Position numbers and translations under genes: made by a program
The notes under the pieces: model-generated
Databases searched by the model: none
Told to the model about the DNA's origin: nothing
The model's input: only the letters and a program-made list of their open reading frames with translations
NCBI GenBank assembly: GCA_012932295.1
Contig: JAAONU010000006.1
Location: 31,150,882-31,214,881 of the forward strand
Length of the DNA stretch: 64,000 nt
Direction: 5' to 3'
From: Cyclina sinensis
Lineage: Eukaryota > Mollusca > Bivalvia > Venerida > Veneridae
In this document: piece after piece, positions 56,801-64,000 of the stretch
Numbering within the stretch: position 1 is the stretch's first letter
Layout of the letters: the number at the start of each line of letters is the position of its first letter

Positions 56801-59800
56801 CGTGATAGAGTTGTTTATTGTCTCTTTGGTCTTGACAAGGTGTTTGAAGCCTGAATATTTTCTTGAAGAGTAAAACGACTACATAATGTAACGGCTATGG
56901 CTAAAAAACTGATTATAAAATAAATTATCTTTTCTAACTTGCACAATTATTTACAAACTAAGTAATGACTTTTTTGACTACAGCGAATAGCAATGGTCAA
57001 TCGAATAGGTGACTTGTTGACTTCACTTCATCTATTTCAGAAAGCAAAAGAACAAAAAGTGTAGAAGGCAAAAACGCTAGGAAAACAGCAAAGCCATGTG
57101 AAGACCAAAAGTGAAACAAATTCACCAGAATCATCCAGGACGGGTAACCAGCATTTTTCCTGAAAAGAAAACGGTCTCCTTTGCAGACAGCAGAAAAACG
57201 GCTTATGCCAAACGTATTGAAGGAAAAAAACAGCCAACAGAAAATGCTCAGAATTCGGAAAACACTTTAGGTAACAGTCCGTCTATTAGCACCGGTAGTA
57301 CATACGATACCACTGGTCCGTTTCAAAGTACCGGAAGCAGTCAACTGAACGAAACATACCAGCGGACTTTTCCACCAGGTACGAAGATTAATTGACATTT
57401 ATTTATCAAAAAACTGTGACAACAGTTTTCCCGTAGGCTTAATCTGTGGTTTGCCATAACATTCATTTAATACATATGAATAAGCACGCTTGCTTCTGAT
57501 GATACTTTAATCTTTACCAAGCAAAATACCTAAAATGGACATTGTCTATCTTTCAATTTGGACAAATCCATTAACTGTTTATGGGGGTGTTTATTGAAAA
57601 TTGACTGAGTGAAAGGCGAATAATGTAGGACCATGATCAGACTGCAGAGATATGCAGGCTGATGTTAGTCTGCACAGTTTGCAGAGGCAGGATCGAGTTC
57701 CGCCAGCAGTGTTAGGGCTAAAGATTTATAAAATCTATTACTTCATCTTGTACTGTAATAAAAGAAATATGAAAAATTTGTAAGTTGAATTTTGTCAAAA
57801 TATTAAGTAAGGAGTATCGTTTGCCCAAAATGAACACGCACCATCTAATGCATTGAAAATAGACTTTTTGGAGCTTAGTGTTTGATGTAGAGAGAAATAT
57901 GAAACAGCTGATCTATATGCGGAACTTAATTTTATGTATGTCATGAAATATATTTTAAAATCCACAAATAAGCTTTTTTCTCTCAGAAAAGTTGGCGCGA
58001 CCACAATTAACATAAGTTAATGTAGTGTTACACGTCATTGCAAAAACAGTCTTGAAACCGCAATACGTATTGCTAAATTTGTTTGTCTTTAGAATGTTTT
58101 ATTATAGCGTCAGGACTTAACAATTGCTCATTGTCATTGACGAGAGTGTCTTTTTTTCTCGAGAGGATGATTGATTATGAAGCTATAACTTAATTGAGGT
58201 CGAGGCCTAAACTGTATGACGGATAACATTTAATAGTATAGATAAGTTGTATGTGTGAGTTGTTACTTTTTATAAGCCTGTATTACATAAATGAGCTAGT
58301 TATCAGACAGGTCAATTAAGTGAAGGCACTAATATATAAATACATTATAATACTCATTTACAAAAGTTCAAAAAGCGTAAAATCAGAACAATTTAAAAAC
58401 TTTTGATGGACAGAAGAATAAGAATGATTAATAAAAAGTCCTTGCCAACAACGAATAAATATCTCGTTTTTAAAACATTTCCTTGAGGGAAACATTAAAT
58501 TTAAATGTAGTGTTACAAATATTCTTTTTTTTTCAAAGAAAACGATTACTACAATATATGTAAAGTTATCATTACAATGCGTTCAAATGTAATGGAAATT
58601 AATGTAGAAATTAATTGAGATGCTTTAAATTTACCTCGACAGGTTTCTGTCCATATGGCAATGACGGTGAATGCAGTAACTTTTTCGGACCAATATGCAG
58701 ACATGGAACAACGTGTAAACTCATCGGAAGTTTTCCAGGTGCACCTGGCCTTTGTTGCATCGATCAGCCAGGTGAAGGTAAGAAAATATTTCGATATTCA
58801 CAGCCCAAATATAAAAAAAACATCATTAAGATTGTGTATATCAGTTGTCTTATCATGTTTTAATATAGGCCTATTAAATCCATCTACCCGTCTTCCCGTC
58901 CGTCCGTCCGTCCGCCCTTCCGTCCTGAATTTTTACTTGAAAAGTATTTGAGATATCAACTTGAAACCTCATAAGTATATAGCACTCAATGAGGAGGAGT
59001 GCAGTGCACAAGAACGATACCTCTACCCTTCATAATGTTTTAGTTATTGCCCATTTTTATTTTTCATGCATAATTTTTGTCCGGAACATAACTTGAAAAG
59101 TATTTATGATATCAACGTAAAACTTCATAGGTGGATAGATCTCATTGAGGAGGAGTACTAAGCATAAGATTTATTACTCTTATCTTTATAATTCTTGAGT
59201 AATTGTTCTTTGTTATTTTTCATGCATAATTTTTGTCCAGAGCATAACTGTAAAGGTGTTTGCGATATCAACTTGAAACTTCATACGTGGATGCATCTCA
59301 CTTAGGAAGAGAGCAAATTACAAGAACAATAACTCTATCTTTCACAGTGTTTGAGTTATTGCCCTTTGTAATTTTCATGCTTAATTTTTGTCCGGACAAT
59401 AGCTCAAACAGGTGTTTGAGATATCAACTTGAAACTTCATAGGTTTGGGGAGGAGTGCTTTGCACAAGAATGACAACTAAGCAAACAAATTCGGCGGGGG
59501 ATGGTCATGTCGACATGACTCTGGTCTTTTTTAATCTAAGAGCTCTATTTGTACAAACATTCAACAGTTCTCAATTTCCACTTTCTCTATGTCAAGGTTT
59601 TCAGTTTATAGTTAATTAAACATGAATAAATGTATGGATGCAGACGACATGCATGTGAAAATATGAAGCAATAATTGCAATTACTTTCTTTCAGAGAAAT
59701 GTCCATCTGGTGTGTTTGGAGACAAATGTTCAAACTTGATGGACTGCCCTCGAGGATATACATGTAGATTTGGCATTTGCTGCAAAGATATCAATTGTCC

Positions 59801-62800
59801 AAAGAACTGGACAGAGGGAGACGTCTGCAATATGAACCCGGGACAACCTGAGTGTAAGGAAGGGTATCAGTGTATTGATGGTTACTGTTGCAGGGTACCG
59901 GAAATATTCTGTCCTTCTGGTGTAGTTGGCCCGGTTTGCTCAGAAGTTGCACCTTGTAAGCCTGGATACAGCTGCCGATTTGGCTTTTGTTGCCGTGACC
60001 CAGTTTGTCCAAAAGGCTGGAAAGAAGGACCGTCTTGTAATCTGTTGCCAGGACAACAAAGATGTCCTTTTGGCTTTGAATGTATCAACGACTTTTGTTG
60101 CCAACCACCACAAACATTAGTTTGTCCAAATCAGTGGATCATAGGATGGCATTTGTAATTTCTCACCAGGACAGCCTAGATGTCAGGCGGGATATGAATG
60201 TATCGATGGAATTTGCTGTCACGTGCCTACAGAAGTATGTCCTTCTGGTTCACTTGGTCCTGTATGTTCGAAACTAGAACCGTGTAAGCCGGGATACACT
60301 TGCAGAAGTGGATTTTGTTGTCGTGATCCAGTTTGTCCAAACGGATGGGAAGAAGGACCGTCTTGTAATCTTTTGCCAGGAGAACAAAAATGCCCGAACG
60401 GCTATGAATGTTTAAATGACTTCTGCTGCAGAAAACAAGAACCCGTATGTCCGAAGAACTGGACAGAGGGAGACGTCTGCAATATGAACCCGGGACAACC
60501 TGAATGTAAGGAAGGGTATCAGTGTATTGATGGTTACTGTTGCAGGGTACCGGAAATATTCTGTCCTTCTGGTGTAATTGGCCCGGTTTGCTCAGAAGTT
60601 GCACCTTGTAAGCCTGGATACAGCTGCCGATTTGGCTTTTGTTGCCGTGACCCAGTTTGCCGAAAAGGCTGGAAAGAAGGACCGTCTTGTAATCTGTTGC
60701 CAGGACAACAAAGATGTCCTTTTGGCTTTGAATGTAGTCAACGACTTTTGTTGCCAACCACCACAAACATTAGTTTGTCCAAATCAGTGGATCGTAGGTG
60801 GCATTTGTAATTTCTCACCAGGACAGCCTAGATGTCAGGCGGGATATGAATGTATTCGATGGAATTTGCTGTCACGTGCCTACAGAAGTATGTCCTTCTG
60901 GTTCACTTGGTCCTGCATGTTCGGAACTTGAACCGTGTAAGCCGGGATACACTTGCAGAAGTGGATTTTGTTGTCGTGATCCAGTTTGTCCAAACGGATG
61001 GGAAGAAGGACCGTCTTGTAATCTTTTGCCAGGAGAACAAAAATGCCCGAACGGCTATGAATGTTTAAATGCCTTCTGCTGCAGAAAACAAGGACCCGCA
61101 TGTCCGAAGAACTGGACAGAAGGAGACGTCTGCAATATGAACCCGGGACAACCTGAATGTAACGAAGGGTATCAGTGTATTGATGGTTACTGTTGCAGGG
61201 TACCGGAAATATTCTGTCCTTCTGGTGTAATTGGCCCGGTTTGCTCAGAAGTTGCACCTTGTAAGCCTGGATACAGCTGCCGATTTGGCTTTTGTTGCCG
61301 TGAGCCAGTTTGTCCAAAAGGCTGGAAAGAAGGACCGTCTTGTAATCTGTTGCCAGGACAACAAAGATGTCCTTTTGGCTTTGAATGTATCAACGACTTT
61401 TGTTGCCAATCCACCACAAACATTAGTTTGTCCAAATCAGTGGATCGTAGGTGGCATTTGTAATTTCTCACCAGGACAGCCTAGATGTCAGGCGGGATAT
61501 GAATGTATTGATGGAATTTGCTGTCACGTGCCTACAGAAGTATGTCCTTCTGGTTCACTTGGTCCTGTATGTTCGAAACTTGAACCGTGTAAGCCGGGAT
61601 ACACTTGCAGAAGTGGATTTTGTTGTCGTGATCCAGTTTGTCCAAAAGGCTGGAAAGAAGGACCGTCTTGTAATCTTTTGCCAGGACAACAAAAATGTCC
61701 TTATGGCTTTGAATGTATCAACGATTTTTGCTGCATGAGTCCAGATCGCGTTTGTCCTGACGGATCTTTCGCGGAAGAGCCATGCAATCCTCTTCAGGGA
61801 CAGATAAGATGTAAAGCAGGATTTGACTGCGTCGGTGGATTCTGTTGTCGTCAAACAGGTAGTATGTTATAAGTGTATTCTTAAGACTTCCTTTGTCAAT
61901 GTCTTGATTGCCAGCCTTTAAAATGTTCACATCATTGCCGTAGATTATACATCCATTCACATATTGTACTCATTTGCAGCCACAGTACATTTACTTTCAT
62001 GGCACTGAAATAATCAAATGGTCTTGGTTTTGCTACCGCCTTTTTATATAAATAAATGAATATTTTTTTCCTTATTGTTGGAATGTAAAAAGAATAATGT
62101 GGAAGAATGCAGAAAACGAATATGTCTTTTATTTCAAGCAATTTTACATTAAAGTCCATTAAGTTACACACAATTTTTGTAATACGATAAAGATAGTAAA
62201 TTGTTGCAAACCGTTTCATAGCTATAGAAATACTGGATTTTGTCAGCTAAACTGTTATATCGTAGGGATGAATTAAATATCTTTTTATTTTCCCTTGTAT
62301 ATCGTTTAATTATTCGGCTGTTGAGTGCTACTAATATTACATCAAACGGTTTAACGTCTTTTTATTACAGTAACCTTGCTCAAATTAAATTCACTTGCAT
62401 AACGTAACCTAATTTTATATGCAGATCTGTGGCATAATGAATGCAAACTTTTTTCTTTTATATTACACCATCTAACGTCCATTATGTCAGATTTGATCAG
62501 AAACGATAGTATCTACTTCATTTGAAAAGAAAATTTATTAAGACATAATTGTAGAGCTTTGCTGCTCACATAGACATGATTATACGTATCAAAGAAGTTT
62601 TTGATTCCATTCTATGGACTTGTCAAATGGTGTGTCTCAAAATTTTACCAAGGAAACGTTTTCTTTGTCATTCATTTGCCATTATTCATTGCTTATATAG
62701 TTACTCTAAAAACGTTTTCAAAGAACTTTCTTTACCAAAACCACATTTTTTCCACACACGTACATCTAACCGCATTTTATTGTTATAACGCTATCTTTCG

Positions 62801-63242
62801 TAAACATTGTCTTCCCGTTTTCGTCCTCACTGTGAGCGTGCATATTTTGTTTAAAATTCATATATTATACACCAGCAAAAAAGAATGGACACGTTCTTTT
62901 TACCTGATTATCGTATTTCGAAAATTGCCATGCTTTTTTCTTTATATTTAGGCTTTTTGAATAGACTTGAGACTTGTCACACAGTGTTTGCATTGAAAAT
63001 GATGTACATTACTCAATGCGCACGCTTATACTAGACATCTAAATGGATTCATTTCTTAGATCCCCAGCTACCTGTATGCCAGCAGCCAAAAGTGACAGGA
63101 CCATGTCGAGGCTCCTTCCTCCGTTGGTTCTACAATTTTCAATCAAAGACATGTGAATCTTTTATCTATGGAGGTTGTGGAGGAAACAATAACAATTTCG
63201 ACACGAAAGTGGACTGTGAGGGTAATTGTAGTGTAGTTACAG
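53875..63242 (+). CDS. Secreted lustrin-like / Kunitz multidomain protein (partial, frame disrupted)
   Basis: Exons 53875-53929, 54625-54798, 57041-57378, 58643-58777, 59695-61858 and 63060-63242; the gene runs past the window. Every junction is phase 1. Exon 1 plus the next start encode a signal peptide (MDTHHGYVIATLAFAILC). Exons 2 and 4 each encode one cysteine module ending in CC; exon 3 is a Lys/Ser/Thr-rich linker. Exon 5 encodes about 19 modules of ~32-39 residues (CP.G...C....C..GY.C..GFCC), like the lustrin cysteine-rich repeat. Exon 6 is a Kunitz domain with exact spacing C-8-C-15-C-7-C-12-C-3-C and Arg at P1, suggesting a trypsin-like protease inhibitor. The role is probably extracellular (shell/mantle matrix or defence), which is inference. 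The frame is broken by one single-base loss in exon 3 and four single-base gains in exon 5: damaged copy or assembly error. Confidence 0.8.
54264..54305 (+). repeat. Possible SINE fragment with B-box
   Basis: GGTTTCGAGCCCC followed by GATACCGACC resembles the T-arm of a tRNA-derived SINE. No A-box or tRNA fold could be made, so this is weak. Confidence 0.25.
57596..57718 (-). repeat. MITE-like repeat, copy 2
   Basis: The reverse complement aligns by eye with 437-590, sharing CTGATCATGG, TGCCT(T/C)TG and AAACACCCC. Intronic in the Cys-rich gene. Confidence 0.5.
58880..59490 (+). repeat. GTCCGTCC run followed by ~155-bp tandem repeat
   Basis: CCGTCCGTCCGTCCGCCC (58899 onward) leads into three to four units; CATGC(A/T)TAATTTTTGTCC occurs at 59065, 59221 and 59376 (155-156-bp period) with GATATCAACTTGAAAC in each. 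Intronic in the Cys-rich gene. Confidence 0.65.
59800..61740 (+). repeat. Coding higher-order tandem array, three ~654-bp units
   Basis: CCGGAAATATTCTGTCCTTC lies at 59898, 60548 and 61204. Each unit encodes the same six cysteine modules in order and units are near-identical at nucleotide level, including synonymous positions. The last module before the donor at 61859 (PDRVCPDGSFAEEPC) is diverged and outside the array. Confidence 0.85.
61859..63059. other. Intron between the Cys-module exon and the Kunitz exon
   Basis: AT-rich, 1.2 kb, no recognised element or coding exon. Confidence 0.5.
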
Positions 63243-63341
63243 GTAAGTTGGGCTTTACTCCTTGTTTGTAACTTATGTTTAGTGGATTTATCAGAGCAAC
63301 CTAAAGTGAAATTCCGAATTTCAGTCATGACATGATTACGG

Positions 63342-64000
63342 TTTAAAACAAGATGGTCATGACCGCCCTGGGTCGCTCATCTGAGTACCTAGCCTGTGAG
63401 TTTGCTGTTGAGCAAACATGAGAAGCAAATTAAAAGATTTTCAAAGATCTTTTATTTCATACAAATAGAAACCTGTGATGTGGCCAGTATTGACCCGAGG
63501 GACATAATTTGAACGAGCGTGATACGTATCAACTATACAATACTACATAAATAATATCCAAACTCGAAGGCATACAGCTACAGACAAGAAGATTTTCAAA
63601 GATTTTTTCCACACAAACTCGATGAAAATAAGTGATCCCCGTATGAGGTCAGTGTTGACCCTAAGGAAATAGTTTGACCAACCTTCGTAGAGATCAACTA
63701 TACAATTGTACATGCAAAATATCTAAGTTCTAAAGCTTACATTTTCTCGCAAGATGATTTTCAAATATTAAACAATCTAACGCAAATACGACCCCTCGGC
63801 AGGGCCAATCAGGACCCCAGAGACATAAATTAAACAAACTTGGTAGAGGTCTACTACCCAATGCAACTTACAAAATATATTAGCTCTCTGAAGATACATC
63901 GACCCCAGGGGCAGGGCAAATTATGGTCCTATGGGACATAATATGGACAATCTGATAGAGGACCTTTAGATGATATACCATGTCAAATATCTAAACTCGA
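63342..64000 (-). mobile_element. Helentron-like element, family I, 3' end and units (runs off window)
   Basis: On minus the 3' end is at 63342: units, then CTCAGATGAGCGA (arm), hairpin GGTCATGACC and ATCTTGTTT. Family I units (GATTTTCAAA.., GACCCC..GGGACATAA.TT) continue to the window end. It lies in an intron of the Cys-rich gene. Confidence 0.6.

Noticed and set aside
60227..60766. 179-codon minus frame and similar long frames opposite the Cys repeats
   Set aside because: Shadow frames caused by the biased codon pattern of the repeated coding exon on plus.

Overview
The window is eukaryotic nuclear DNA, AT-rich by eye, with small exons in large introns and GT-AG junctions. The interspersed repeats (units with '..AAGGTCAAGGTCACA..' and '..CTGAAACCACAAGGCC..', GTCCGTCC runs, ends with AGCTCACCTGAG) and a secreted lustrin-type/Kunitz protein suggest a bivalve mollusc, perhaps a clam. 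That assignment is inference from repeat style and gene content.

Layout. (1) 225-8848, plus: last four coding exons of a MOV10-family SF1 RNA helicase; its last intron is packed with transposable elements. (2) 8849-22605: about 13.7 kb of intergenic DNA, largely short non-autonomous elements, some nested. (3) 22606-24879, minus: complete four-exon OSTC (oligosaccharyltransferase subunit, 149 aa). (4) 24900-35325: simple repeats, two decayed LINE fragments, a hAT-like MITE, a perfect 35-bp hairpin and a tRNA-derived SINE head. (5) 35360-47974, plus: twelve-exon dopamine/tyramine beta-hydroxylase with DOMON and both copper domains. Its fifth intron carries a 4,822-bp Gypsy LTR retrotransposon (38213-43034) with an intact 1,309-residue Gag-Pol frame, LTRs differing at one base, and a 5-bp target duplication. 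(6) 47975-53870: intergenic, with a ~50/101-bp satellite and a cluster of CGTAATTACG palindromes. (7) 53875 to beyond the window, plus: secreted cysteine-rich protein with signal peptide, lustrin-like CC modules and a Kunitz domain. Its large exon holds three near-identical ~654-bp units, and its reading frame is broken by five single-base indels.

The genes are unrelated housekeeping or tissue genes and form no operon or pathway. The most striking signal is in the repeats. At least five sequence-distinct families share one architecture: a T-run, then a 5' arm, then an interior often made of ~140-175-bp tandem units, then an inverted copy of the arm, then a short hairpin, then CTTGTT. The arms differ between families but the two arms of each family stay complementary. 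This resembles non-autonomous Helentron-type rolling-circle elements. A second family (two copies, 3243-3800 and 17028-17446) has inverted ends built of tandem 15-16-bp units, and each copy lies between perfect 10-bp direct repeats, like foldback or Mutator-type elements.
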